Shown in pieces: positions 50,251 through 59,959 of a stretch of DNA of 64,000 nucleotides. The number at the start of each line of letters is the position of its first letter. Positions within the stretch are counted from its first letter, which is position 1. This DNA is from Cercis canadensis (Eukaryota > Streptophyta > Magnoliopsida > Fabales > Fabaceae): positions 175,914 to 239,913 of the forward strand of contig QAOA01005809.1 of NCBI GenBank assembly GCA_003255065.1, written 5' to 3'. The position numbers were made by a program, and so were the translations under genes. The notes under the pieces are model-generated. The model saw only the letters and a list, made by a program, of their open reading frames with translations. It was not told where the DNA came from and ran no database searches.

Positions 50251-52463
50251 GATGCCTTCCAAGGTTCTCCAAAATCAAACACCTTATCAAGTTCTCTTTA
50301 ATCAGTTGCCTTCATTTTCTCACCTCAAACCTTTTGGTTGTCTTTGTTTTGTTTCCACTATTCTTCAAGGTAGAGACAAGTTCATGCCTCGCTCATTTCC
50401 TGGAATTTTCTTAGGATATCCCTTTGGTAAGAAAGCGTACAAGGTTCTAAATCTTCATACTCAAGAGGTCATGGTTTCTAGAGATATTATTTTCCATGAA
50501 ACAATTTTTCCTTTGCATTTTTGTCCTGTTTCTGACCTTTCCCATCCTCCTTTACCTCATTCCTTTGAAGATATTCCCTCTTATGACTTGACACGGCCAT
50601 GTCCTTCTTCCACACGGTCGTGTTCTTCTTCCACACGACCGTGTTCTTCATCTGTTCCGCCCGTGTTGTCACCTCAAACACGGCCCTATGTCTCCCGTGT
50701 CCCCTGTTGCCACAAAAAATCCACCAATTAGGAGGTCAAACAGAATTGTAAGGCCTCCATCTTCTCTTCAAGACTACGTTTGTGGTTCTACGATGGGTGC
50801 CCCTGATACAAATGCTCTCACTGATTCTTGTTGTCATACTATCACTAATGCATGCCCTTCTTCCAAGTCTTTATGCTTCAGCAACCTCTTTGACAGCACT
50901 CAACATCTCAATTCTAGTATACTCACTGATATTGAACCTCAGACTTATAAGCAAGCTGCAGGTAATTCCCTCTGGGACGAAGCAATGGCTAATGAATTTG
51001 AGGCTCTTGAGCTTAATAAAACCTGGGATATTGTTAAACTTCCCAAAGGTAAGAAACCTATCAGTTGTAAATGGGTTTATAAAATCAAGAGGAAATCAGA
51101 TGGTTCTATAGAGCGATACAAAGCTAGGCTTGTGGTTAGAGGTTTTACTCAAAAGGAAGGTGAGGATTATTCTGAAACTTTTTCCCCAGTTGTTAAATTT
51201 ACTACCATTCGAACCTTAATTGCACTAGCAGTTAAACGTGGCTGGTTTCTTTTTCAACTGGATGTTAACAATGCATTCTTACATAGTAATCTTCATGAGG
51301 ATATCTACATGCAAGCTCCGCCTGGACTTACTGTTTCTGATTCTTCCTTGGTTTGCAAATTGAAGAAATCCTTGTATGGTTTAAAACAAGCATCACGTCA
51401 GTGGTATGCCAAGTTGTCAGAAACTCTCCAACACAGAGGTTATGCTCACTCACCTCATGACTATTCTTTGTTTATCAAAAGGTCTGCTGGCTCTTTGGTT
51501 ATTGTGGCTGTCTATGTTGATGATCTCTTGGTGACTGGTGATGATTTGTTTGAAATTCAGTCCCTCAAGCAGCATCTTGATGATACATTTCGAATCAAAG
51601 ATCTTGGAACTCTTCATTATTTTCTTGGTCTTGAGTTCATAACCTTGTCTGAAGGTCTTTTGATTAGCCAACGCAAATACACTCTTGATCTTTGTAATGA
51701 TTTTCAAGTTTATGATTTACCTCAGGTGGCTTGTCCCTTAGCCCATACTGTCAAGTTGGATCTTGTTATGCCTGATCCTTTACCTGATCCTTCCATTTAT
51801 AGAAGATTGATTAGCTGGTTGAATTTCCTGTTACACACTCGGCCAGACATAGCCTACACAGTTCAGTTTCTTAGCCAATTCAATCAAACTCCTTCTCAAG
51901 CTCATATGACAGCAGCCATTGATGTCCTTCAATATCTCCACTCCCATCTTATTCAAGGCATTTTTATGAACAATAATTCAGATTTCCGTCTTCTTGCCTA
52001 TTGTGATTCTGATTGGGCTGCCTGCCCCTTTTCCAGAAAGTCTGTCAGTGGTTATTTCATTTTGTTTGGAGGCAGTCTAGTCTCCTGGAAATCAAAGAAG
52101 CAAACTACTGTCTCCTTATCTTCTGCAGAAGCTGAGTATAGGTCTATGAGAAGAGTCACCACTGAATTGGCATGGCTTAGTCGTTTACTTACTGACCTTG
52201 CTGTTTCCTATATTACTCCAATTCCTCTCAAATGTGACAACATGGCAGCCATCTACATTGCTCGCAATCCGGTTTTTCATGAACGAACTAAGCACATTGA
52301 CATTGATTGTCATTATGTACGTGAGCAAGTCTTAAATGGGTTGCTTTCTCTCTCTCATCTTCTTACTACCGACCAGTTAGTTGATATCTTCACCAAATTC
52401 CTTCCTGCTCCCAAACATCATGACACATTATGCAAGCTTGGATTGTCTCCACATCCAGCTTGA
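50251..52463 (+). pseudogene. Copia pol fragment (integrase end, reverse transcriptase, RNase H)
   Basis: The integrase C-terminal part (HLKPFGCLCFV, then FLGYPFGKKAYKVLN) is followed by a linker whose codons come from an ACACGGCC-type repeat (TRPC, TRSC). Near 50688 the frame shifts by one. From there a 591-residue frame is open, with reverse transcriptase (KARLVVRGFTQKEG, YVDDLLVTGDD) and RNase H (YCDSDWAACPFSRKSVSGY, SSAEAEYRSM, CDNMAAIYIARNPVFHERTK). The long undamaged frame suggests a young element, but without its 5' half it is not autonomous. Confidence 0.88.
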
Positions 52464-52478
52464 GGGGGGGGGGGGGAG

Positions 52479-52862
52479 TGTTGGTGTTGAAGACAGACAC
52501 GACCATGTTATGACCGTGTTGTAACCGTGTTATGAATACAGAGAGCATGAACTCGTTGAAGACAGACACAGGTGACTACACGGGCTAAGTTCAGTGAACA
52601 CGCCATTGTTCATTAAGTTAAATTTGTTATTCTATTTCCTGATATAACGTAGTTAGTTAGTCAAAGTTAGTTAGCTTGTTTTGTTTTTGGTTAGATGATT
52701 AGTTGGCAATCTTGTAAAGGCAGCTGTTGGTTTAGAGTATATATATATTCATGTAACAGTTTATTTAGATCAATCAAGAAATTCATTTTCTACAATTTCA
52801 TTTTCTCTCGTTCTCAACCTTCTTCTCTGAAGAAGCTTCCTTGCTCAACTCTGATTTCATCA
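52479..52862 (+). repeat. 3' LTR of the truncated copia element
   Basis: TGTTGGTG...CATCA, 384 bp, directly after the purine tract. It contains ACACG/CGTGT half-sites close to its start (GACCGTGTTGTAACCGTGTT). Confidence 0.8.
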
Positions 52863-53110
52863 ATGGCCATACTCATGGTTCAGTGCTTGACTTGGAACTG
52901 GTACAAGTCCACTAGATGGTTGGTTCCTGTGGACACCGGCGATAATCCATTCTTCACGTATAACGTATTAAATGGTATTCATTCATTACCTTGCTCTAAT
53001 AATCCGATAACCACGTTTTCAAACACAGCATTTGACATGACCGAAAGAATAAAAAACAGAGCATGTGACCATGGCCAATTAAACAGAGCATTTGACACGT
53101 AAACACTAGG
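52863..53110. repeat. CRK upstream block, copy 3 (orphan)
   Basis: Begins at the copia LTR edge and matches 46528-46800 and 41192-41440. No CRK exon 1 lies beside it on the CRK side, which is occupied by the copia/gypsy nest and the gap. Confidence 0.75.
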
Positions 53111-53389
53111 ACCCACATTCTTGGTCTACCTCTTTTCCTTGCATCATGGTCGTGCACTAGAAGTCCCCAGTCCCTACCATGGTTCTAGCACCTGTTCACT
53201 GCCCACAATATGAACCCATAAAGAATACTAAAGGACTGCATGATTTTGTTGGCAAAATACTCCATCTATAGGTGATTGACAAAAAAACTATTTTTTATAA
53301 AAGAAATAAAAAAAAATTATTACAGCTTCAGAATGGATTTTCTTTTTCCCTTTTGTGTTGCTGAGAGTATTGGGAGAGTGAGAGAGCAG

Positions 53390-54288
53390 CTGTTAAGTCT
53401 GAGTACTACTGAAGACATGATTGGTCCTTCAAGTGTCAAGTACATTTTCTTGAACACAACAATCCAATGCGGATGCATCTAATTGTTTCGTTTCTTGATT
53501 AATCATTCAGTGTGGGATCTACAACAATTGAGGCTGTCCCTTCCCTCCAATGTTTCCGTGCAGGCAAGAATTTGCTAAATTTCTCACAATGGTGGGTGCT
53601 TTAGAGTAGAAGGCTCACATATACTCGCCTAAGTGGCAAATAGAAGGATTTGAACAACTGAACTTTTAAATAGATTTTTCGTAGTTTTTGGGTAGAATTC
53701 TGCATGAAATTAAATAATTTTGTATCCTTTGTAAATTACGCAACATTACAGAAAATTAAGAATTGATATTGGTGAGTAGCCTCCATCACCAAAATAGCGA
53801 GGATATAGTTCAGTAATTGAAGCCTCATTTGCTGATGCTTCAACAGGTTGACCATTTAATTCACTTGGTCTTGTTGCCCTGAATTTTACTTCCTTTACGG
53901 CATGTGTGATAAACTTGTACTGTTCTATTTTAATTTCCCAAAATTTGATTCCGTGTACAGATGCAATCTCTTAGTATTATTCTAATTCGTCATATTTCAA
54001 AGGGCCAGTTTCAATTCTTGTTTGTAGATTTCCCAAGTTTAACCATAGCAAAACTTCAAACATATATGTAATTAGTGGAAGCAATTGTACATATAGGATA
54101 TAGCTCAGGAATTGAAGCCTGATTTGCTGGTACTAGAATAGATTGACTCTTTGATTTACTTTATCTTGTTGCCCTTGATTTGCTCGAGTGCAGAAAATAT
54201 TAGTTAACATTTTCTAGTCCTACAATTTCAGGTGGACTAATTCCACATAATCTTAAGATTTCATACTTATAAAGACAAGGAACATGAA
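53390..54288 (-). pseudogene. CRK exon 7 fragments, second set
   Basis: The exon 7 middle at about 53390-53570 and tail at about 53795-53930 duplicate those at 47.1-47.6 kb. A further tail scrap at about 54097-54165 is followed by intron-6-like DNA up to 54297. That last piece belongs to the same relic as gene F. The Pack-MULE-like element is inserted in its intron 6. Confidence 0.65.
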
Positions 54289-54297
54289 TAATTTAAT

Positions 54298-54526
54298 GAG
54301 TAAAACTCCTTTTACGTCCTTCAAAAATGTTATTAGTGATAATTTAGTTTTTCATTAATTTTTAGTAATAATTGAGATTTTGAATTTTCATTCCATCTAT
54401 TAATTTAGTTATCTGCTAAGGTCATTAGTGAGACTTAACAGAAATTATTATGTGACATGTTAAATATTGATGTAACTGTTAATTGATGATTTGACAAACT
54501 GACCTGACAATTGTGCTGCGTCTCTC
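54298..54526 (+). repeat. Left terminal inverted repeat of the Pack-MULE-like element
   Basis: Shares GATAATTTAG, TTTCATTAATTTTTAGT, GAGACTTAACA and CATGTTAAATATTGAT with the reverse complement of the right end. The CT-rich stretch after it (to about 54565) also pairs with the GA-rich stretch near 57420-57538. Confidence 0.85.
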
Positions 54527-54875
54527 TTATTTCTCTTTCTCTCTTCCCCTCCTCTCTCATTTTTTAAGATCAAGCACTGCAAATTATTTTATGAAGATCC
54601 TCCCTCTCTAATGGCGTCAATTGCCGCTGCCTTAAGTTTCATTGCACGGTGGCTTGTTTCCCCGCCGCTTCCGCTAACCGAGTCAATGAAAACTGGAGCG
54701 AGCTCGTCCGAGTTGGGCACTGTTGTTGCACCCTCACACACTCTGTTTGCGACCTTTAACTGCTCCACCAGCAATGTGGCGTTGACGAATTGGTCAGCGG
54801 ACGTTGGCCAAGCCAGCATGGGTACCCCAGCTAGCACCGCTTCAAGGATGGAATTCCATCCGCAGTGAGCGAAAA

Positions 54876-56254
54876 GGGGGCCTTTAATTTACCCAAGGCA
54901 GAATTATGGGGTTATATAACTTCATTCTAGGTGGCACAGTTACCATCGTTCCTTGTGTTATGTGCTAAATCTAATTGTGGATATTTAATTTTGGTTACTT
55001 GTTCAGTTGGTCATTTCTCAACTTGTGTGATAATATTAATTTGACCCACTAATATAATTAAAATTATGTTAGTACCCCACTTAAAATAATAATTTATGTT
55101 AAAACTTTTTTTTAGTAATTAAATTATGTTAAAGTTTAGAGTACACAAAGTATGATATTTCTCTCCATTATATATTTTTCACAAACAAATTTATGAAATT
55201 TTTTTAAAAGATTTATATTCAAATTTATACATAAAGATTCACAATTTAAAATAAAATTTTAAGCATGATAAAATTTAAAAATATACATTAATAAATAGAT
55301 TAAGATGAGTGAAAAATAATAGTGTAAAAAATAAGAACAGTATAGAAGATCATAACATGATAAAATAAACTACCAAAAAAAAAAAGAAGTTATGTCTGAC
55401 TATTTAATTAATTTAAAATTTTATTACATTAAATTTAAAAGGTAGAAACCAAACTTTTTTTAGCTTGTATAATTTATTTCTTTGGGGTGTAATTCTTTAA
55501 AGTTATGATAGAACGACAGTGTTTTTCTTACCTAATATCAAATATTTTGAAGCTGAAAAAAAAAAAACTTGTCTTACTGCAGTAGGGGATTACAATAGTA
55601 TCCATGTCCCACAAACTTTACTCAAGATTTGATATCTTTTGAATAAAAAATAACGTTATTTCTCACAATTTTTTAAAAAACTCTAACTATAACTTTTAGT
55701 TAATTAATGAGATAGAAATACTACTTTTTAATTATTGCATCATTTACACGATAGAGAAACTTGATTCCTCAGTTAATTTGGTGTCTAATTTTTTTTTCTC
55801 ATAAAATTGAAGATTGCATATTTATCTATAAATGAAAGAATCTTGCAAGCATGCCAAGAGGCTTATTTAAAATAAACATTTTAAAATTTTTTTTGATACA
55901 TTGAAATGATTTTCGTTATGTTTTTAGGTAAATGTGTTTCTTTTTACCCCAAAGGTGAATAACAATAATTCTCGTAGCATTCAACTTTGTTAATAAATAC
56001 GCTAAAGTAGCTTTCTTGGTTGATTTCAAAGATATGGATGAAGGGAAGGGGAGAAAAAATGAAAAGGTGAGAAATGACAAGAAAATAAGAATTTTAAAAA
56101 ATTTGGGGTTGATTTGTAATAAATAAATTTTTTGCCTATAGCAGGTTAAGTAAATATGTGGATCTCACTATCAGGACACTTGTTATAATTAAATTGGTTC
56201 AATTAGGATGGGGTTGTTTAACCCCATTTTTGCATGGAGTCAATAAAGGCCCCC
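54876..56254. mobile_element. MULE-like non-autonomous element inside the UGT PSPG box
   Basis: 1379 bp with perfect 11-bp terminal inverted repeats (GGGGGCCTTTA...TAAAGGCCCCC). It is flanked by 9-bp repeats GAGCGAAAA (54867-54875) and GAGTGAAAA (56255-56263), one mismatch. Removing it together with one repeat restores the PSPG reading frame through FFTHCGWNS. The interior is AT-rich with no transposase. The 9-bp duplication suggests the Mutator superfamily, although the TIRs are short. Confidence 0.82.
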
Positions 56255-56725
56255 GAGTGAAAAACGCTCCCACAGCACGATGCCCAAGTATGAGAACCTG
56301 CGGGGCCCACCCTCTAATGACTAGACCTTTGGATTAACGTTGGTAGAGCCAATAATGATCATGTCCCTCTAATTCCTACCCACTCCCCCTTTTCTTTTAC
56401 GTTTCAGATTTTACTGACATAGAAAGTGTCCTAGTGGTTCATCCACTCCATATAGGAAAACACTCACCCAAATGATTTATTTGTTTTTTTGGGGTTATGT
56501 AAGCTAACATGAACTCAATAATCACTATTGTAAATTATTCAATCAAGGCCCTCTTCTTTTCTTTTCTTTGGTTGTGTTACTCCATTTGAACTGCAATGTT
56601 TCACAATTGAAAGTTAACCGACAAAATTTCTTTTAGATCAATGGGGATCATATCACCATTAATTTAGTCAAGGTGATGAGATGCATGTTGGTTGTGTATT
56701 GGATGCTTTTTATGTGTGTCTGTGA

Positions 56726-56727
<2 letters not shown>

Positions 56728-56775
<48 letters not shown>
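56728..56775. repeat. (GA)n microsatellite
   Basis: Long GA run within the non-coding middle of the UGT relic. A second GA-rich zone lies at 57420-57540, next to the right TIR. Confidence 0.9.
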
Positions 56776-56779
<4 letters not shown>

Positions 56780-57538
56780 TGATTATAGAAGTAGATTTCG
56801 TTCAGTCTCTTTCGGCTTCTTTATTGGTGAATCTGGAAGCTTTTGATAAGAAACGACGTCGTTTTCATCTTTGTCACTCATGCGCTTTGGTCGCTTGCTC
56901 CAAAGGAAATACATGGTGGACAAGGCAAAAGCACCAGAAGGTGAGAACACCAGCCGCCGAATACCCAACTCAGAAGCGAGACGCTGAGTCCAACCGCAGA
57001 CCATGTCGGAGGTGATGTAGTGAGGAGGTGAGGGGTGTGACTTGAACCACTGAAGGAGAGGGTCGTGGAGTTGCGCTAAAGCTTGCATGATGGCCCTTAC
57101 AGAGCCAAGCATGCCCTTGGCGTTTTCGATACCTGGAGGGATGGAAGGGTGGGAAGGAAAAGAAAGGACCAAGGTGTTGATACAAGGGTGAGTCAAAACA
57201 AGAGGGTTAATAAGGGTCAGGTTCTTTGGGGTGCTGAAGATGGTGATGGTTATTCTGCCATGGAAGGCAATCTTATGGGTTAGATCAAGGAGGGGTATCA
57301 TATATATGGCCCTGAGCTGGGAACGGAAACACCAGCAAGTGTGGCTGCGCTGCATTATCTCTGGTACCTACGAACTGCATGGTAATGGTGGCGTGGCGGC
57401 GGGGTGGGGTTCAGAAAGGGGAAGAGAGAGAGAGAGAGAAATGAGAGAGGAGGGGAAGAGAGAGAGAAAAATGGGAGAGTAGGGGAAGAGAGAGAGAGAA
57501 ATGAGAGAGACGAGAAGAGGAAAGAGAGAGAAAAATGA

Positions 57539-57745
57539 GAGAGACGCAGCTCATTTTAACTAATGATTATATCAATATTTAACATGTTAAGAAGTAATTT
57601 TTGTTAAGTCTCGCTAATAGACTCTAGTAAAGAACTAAATTAGCATATGAAATAAAAATTTAAAAACTCAATTATCACTAAAAATTAATGAAAGACTAAA
57701 TTATCATTAACAATATTTTTTAAGAATGAAAAAGAAATTTTACTC
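57539..57745 (-). repeat. Right terminal inverted repeat of the Pack-MULE-like element
   Basis: Reverse complement of the left TIR with scattered differences, ending GAGTAAAA at the 9-bp duplication. It is extended inward by GA-rich sequence. Confidence 0.85.
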
Positions 57746-57754
57746 TAATTTAAA

Positions 57755-57900
57755 TAGTATTGCAAAGTTTATTTATTAGATGCTTTGGTGCCACCATTAT
57801 TGTGGCCAGTTACAATCTCTAGAACTAGCACACTATGCACCAATGCTACAAGACATGAGATGGGACATGTTCCCCCATCCCTCACAAAAGGCAGCATTTT
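57755..57900 (-). pseudogene. CRK exon 6 remnant downstream of gene F
   Basis: TTGTGGCCAGTTACAATCTC and the following bases match exon 6 of the CRKs in the VLEIVTG region and match 42500-42600. It is the continuation, across the Pack-MULE-like element, of the relic at 54.1-54.3 kb. Confidence 0.6.
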
Positions 57901-58037
57901 CAGCTGAACTTAAGGAAGACAACACAAGACACTTTTTTAACTGAGATCACACATCTGATCACAGCCACCAAACTCTTAACAACAAAATACATAAGAAAAC
58001 ACACATACAAACATGATTAAAATAAACTTAGGAGGAT

Positions 58038-58841
58038 TTAGAAAGAGTGATGATATACTTTTAGTGGCGCTGCTTGTGGTGGTTCTTCAGCTTTAGGCCC
58101 ATAGAACCTGTAGAACTCGTATCTAAAATTACAGCTTGGTCCTAAAAATCTACCACCTCTCTTTCCATCACAGAATGTTCCAAGACTTGAGAAAGCCGTA
58201 TCCAAGCACTCACTACATTGTCCCTTAGACAACTCAGGTGTGCACTGAGCATTAGCATATACAGTTTCGGAGGTTGGACCGGTTGTGCTTGCTTCAGCAT
58301 ACTTACGACGGGAATCACCAGATGCTGCAATGCTTGTTAGTTTTTTAATCAAGTGGCTAAGCACTAGATTGAACTGCTCAACCTTTGTTGTGTCATTTCG
58401 GTTGCACATGTAGTAAGATGAATCTAATGTCAAAATGCCAAATATTGGGTAGTGGGAGTAACGTAACGTGCATTTGTTATCATATCCAGTTGCCTCCTCC
58501 TGATTTGGACACTGCTTTGTAAGAATGGTTCCAGCATCGTCGAGGCACTTACGACAATCGCATGACTTAACATCTCCTCTGCATAGCCCAGTTGCGTAAA
58601 CTTGGTTAGGTTTTTGGCCATAAGAGAGGTAGTAGAAGCCATAGTCAATTTGTGTATTGGAAGAGAGCATGTTCAAAAGGATATTGAGGTTGTTCTTGTA
58701 GGTACTGTGAGTAGTGTAGTTTCCTAAAACATTGTTACAGTAACTGTTCAAGAAGATATTGGAGGGCACGGGGGTGGCTTGAGATATGAGTGTGAGAAGG
58801 AGACAAAGAAATGAAAGTGGCCTTAAAGAAACCATTGCCAT
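58038..58841 (-). CDS. Gene F: secreted two-DUF26 protein (CRRSP-like)
   Basis: A 267-residue uninterrupted frame from MAMVSL. It has a hydrophobic signal peptide of about 24 residues and two DUF26 domains with full C-X8-C-X2-C motifs (CRGDVKSCDCRKC; CTPELSKGQCSECL). It ends shortly after PKAEEPPQAAP. There is no membrane segment or kinase, so it should be an apoplastic protein like cysteine-rich repeat secretory proteins, some of which bind mannose or act in antifungal defence. It is plainly exon 1 of a former CRK, since exon 6 and 7 scraps lie downstream. The ectodomain has stayed open while the kinase has vanished, which suggests possible selection. Without expression data it could still be a fortunate relic. 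Confidence 0.72.
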   Translation of the reverse strand: MAMVSLRPLSFLCLLLTLISQATPVPSNIFLNSYCNNVLGNYTTHSTYKNNLNILLNMLSSNTQIDYGFYYLSYGQKPNQVYATGLCRGDVKSCDCRKCLDDAGTILTKQCPNQEEATGYDNKCTLRYSHYPIFGILTLDSSYYMCNRNDTTKVEQFNLVLSHLIKKLTSIAASGDSRRKYAEASTTGPTSETVYANAQCTPELSKGQCSECLDTAFSSLGTFCDGKRGGRFLGPSCNFRYEFYRFYGPKAEEPPQAAPLKVYHHSF

Positions 58842-59125
58842 TTTGGTTGTGCTCTGGAATAAGTTGTAACAAATGGTACACTGATGAAGCTTACAGGTTA
58901 GACTTATATATAGTTATAAATTATAATAGTGATGATGAATTTGGACTCTTCCTATGTCCCATTTCTTCTTATCTACCAATTAATTATATAGTCCGTGGCT
59001 TTTCCTCACGCGTTTTGACTTTGCTTCTTGCACTATTAGGAGAAGATGTTTGCTCGCCACTTGCATTCACTATTTTACCATCACAGTCGGATTCACTTGA
59101 ATATGAGATGCATCAAAAAGACTTT
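58842..59125. other. Upstream region of gene F
   Basis: Non-coding and likely to hold the minus-strand promoter of gene F. I see no decisive motif. Confidence 0.4.
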
Positions 59126-59955
59126 GTTTATTCTACCTCACCCATATGGATACATGGGGTAAAAATGGAAAATACTTTTCACTGAGAGTTTGGAGTAGAA
59201 TGAGAACAAACTTTTAATTTTTGTACAATTGTGAAGATCTTAAAAAATTGAACCATTCAGTATGTGTTCGTTAGTTTTTTGTAAAATATATAAACGGAGC
59301 AATGTAGAAAACATATCAAAAAATAAAAAAATTTGTTTCTGCTCTAATCTCATATTAATATATTTTTTTTTACCCCACCCATATAAACTCCTCATCTTTA
59401 TTATTAATTAGTACAATGAATGGGAGAAATTCTCATGAATGAGCATTAAAAAAGAGCCCACAATTTGTACAAATACCAGCTAAGATAAGTGAAAGACAGA
59501 CAACTAGTGGANCGACCGGTCCGATCAGTATTTTTTGTCAAAACGGTTCGTTCACCGGTTCGGTTTTTAAAACATTGGTTTATTCTACCTCACCCATATG
59601 GATACATGGGGTAAAAATGGAAAATACTTTTCATTGAGAGTTTGGAGTAGAATGAGAACAAACTTTTAATTTTTGTACAATTGTGAAGATCTTAAAAAAT
59701 TGAACTATTCAGTATGTGTTCGTTAGTTTTTTGTAAAATATATAAACGGAGCAATGCAGAAAACATATCAAAAAATAAAAAAATTTGTTTCTGCTCTAAA
59801 CTCATAGTATATATATATTTTTTTTACCCCACCCATATAAACTCTAATTAGTACAATGAATGAATGGGAGAAATTCTCATGAATGAGCATTAAAAAAGAG
59901 CCCACAATTTGTACAAATACCAGCTAAGATAAGTGAAAGACAGACAACTAGTGGA
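59126..59955. repeat. Direct repeat of about 380 bp around an N
   Basis: 59126-59511 is repeated at about 59579-59955 with several substitutions and a 15-bp deletion. Between them are an N (59512) and about 65 bp containing CCGGTTCGGTTTTTAAAAC. That phrase resembles ends of common plant repeats. This could be two haplotypes placed in series at a contig join, or a true tandem repeat. Confidence 0.65.
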
Positions 59956-59959
59956 AGAA

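Larger units (their letters stand above)
50251..52862 (+). mobile_element. 3' two-thirds of a Ty1/copia element with 3' LTR
   Basis: Starts abruptly in the integrase C-terminus, where the gypsy element is inserted (50250/50251). It runs through reverse transcriptase and RNase H to a stop at about 52463, a purine tract (GA followed by a G-run, about 52462-52478) and a 384-bp LTR at 52479-52862 (TGTTGGTG...TTTCATCA). The LTR has a TATA-like TATATATATA near 52738-52748. The right flank starts inside the CRK upstream block at 52863. The 5' part is missing or lies in the gap. Confidence 0.88.
54589..57380 (-). pseudogene. UGT89-like UDP-glycosyltransferase, disrupted
   Basis: Family-1 plant glycosyltransferase, which would transfer sugar from UDP-sugar to small acceptors in the cytosol. 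The N-terminal domain runs from an ATG at 57380 (PHLLVFPFPAQGH) to about 56822 (QKLPDSP). A 4-bp ATAT expansion just after PAQGH shifts the frame. Roughly 150 central residues are missing; 56330-56780 is non-coding with a GA/CT microsatellite. The PSPG box is present in two halves: [18 protein letters not shown] at about 56320-56260, and HCGWNSILEAVLAGVP onward at about 54866-54780, ending WPTSADQ. A 1379-bp insertion separates them. The C-terminus stops after REGGSS, slightly short. Similarity to UGT89 is from memory of the family. It is not functional as it stands. Confidence 0.85.
54298..57745. mobile_element. Pack-MULE-like transposon carrying a UGT gene
   Basis: A 3448-bp element with long terminal inverted repeats (about 54298-54526 against 57745-57539, both starting GAGTAAAA and reaching GCTGCGTCTCTC). 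It is flanked by 9-bp direct repeats TAATTTAAT (54289-54297) and TAATTTAAA (57746-57754). A 9-bp target duplication with long TIRs fits Mutator-like elements. The interior holds a damaged UDP-glycosyltransferase gene and no transposase, so it is a Pack-MULE-like, non-autonomous element. The CRK relic at about 42440-42500 shows the same site uninterrupted. Confidence 0.82.

Noticed and set aside
41072-53102. A 75-residue frame open in three copies (about 41190-41431, 46528-46773, 52863-53102), as a small conserved gene
   Set aside because: The copies are young duplicates, and the differences I can see are mainly amino-acid changes with different C-termini, so there is no sign of constraint.
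54611-54868. An 85-residue plus-strand frame
   Set aside because: It is the antisense shadow of the UGT C-terminal region on the minus strand.
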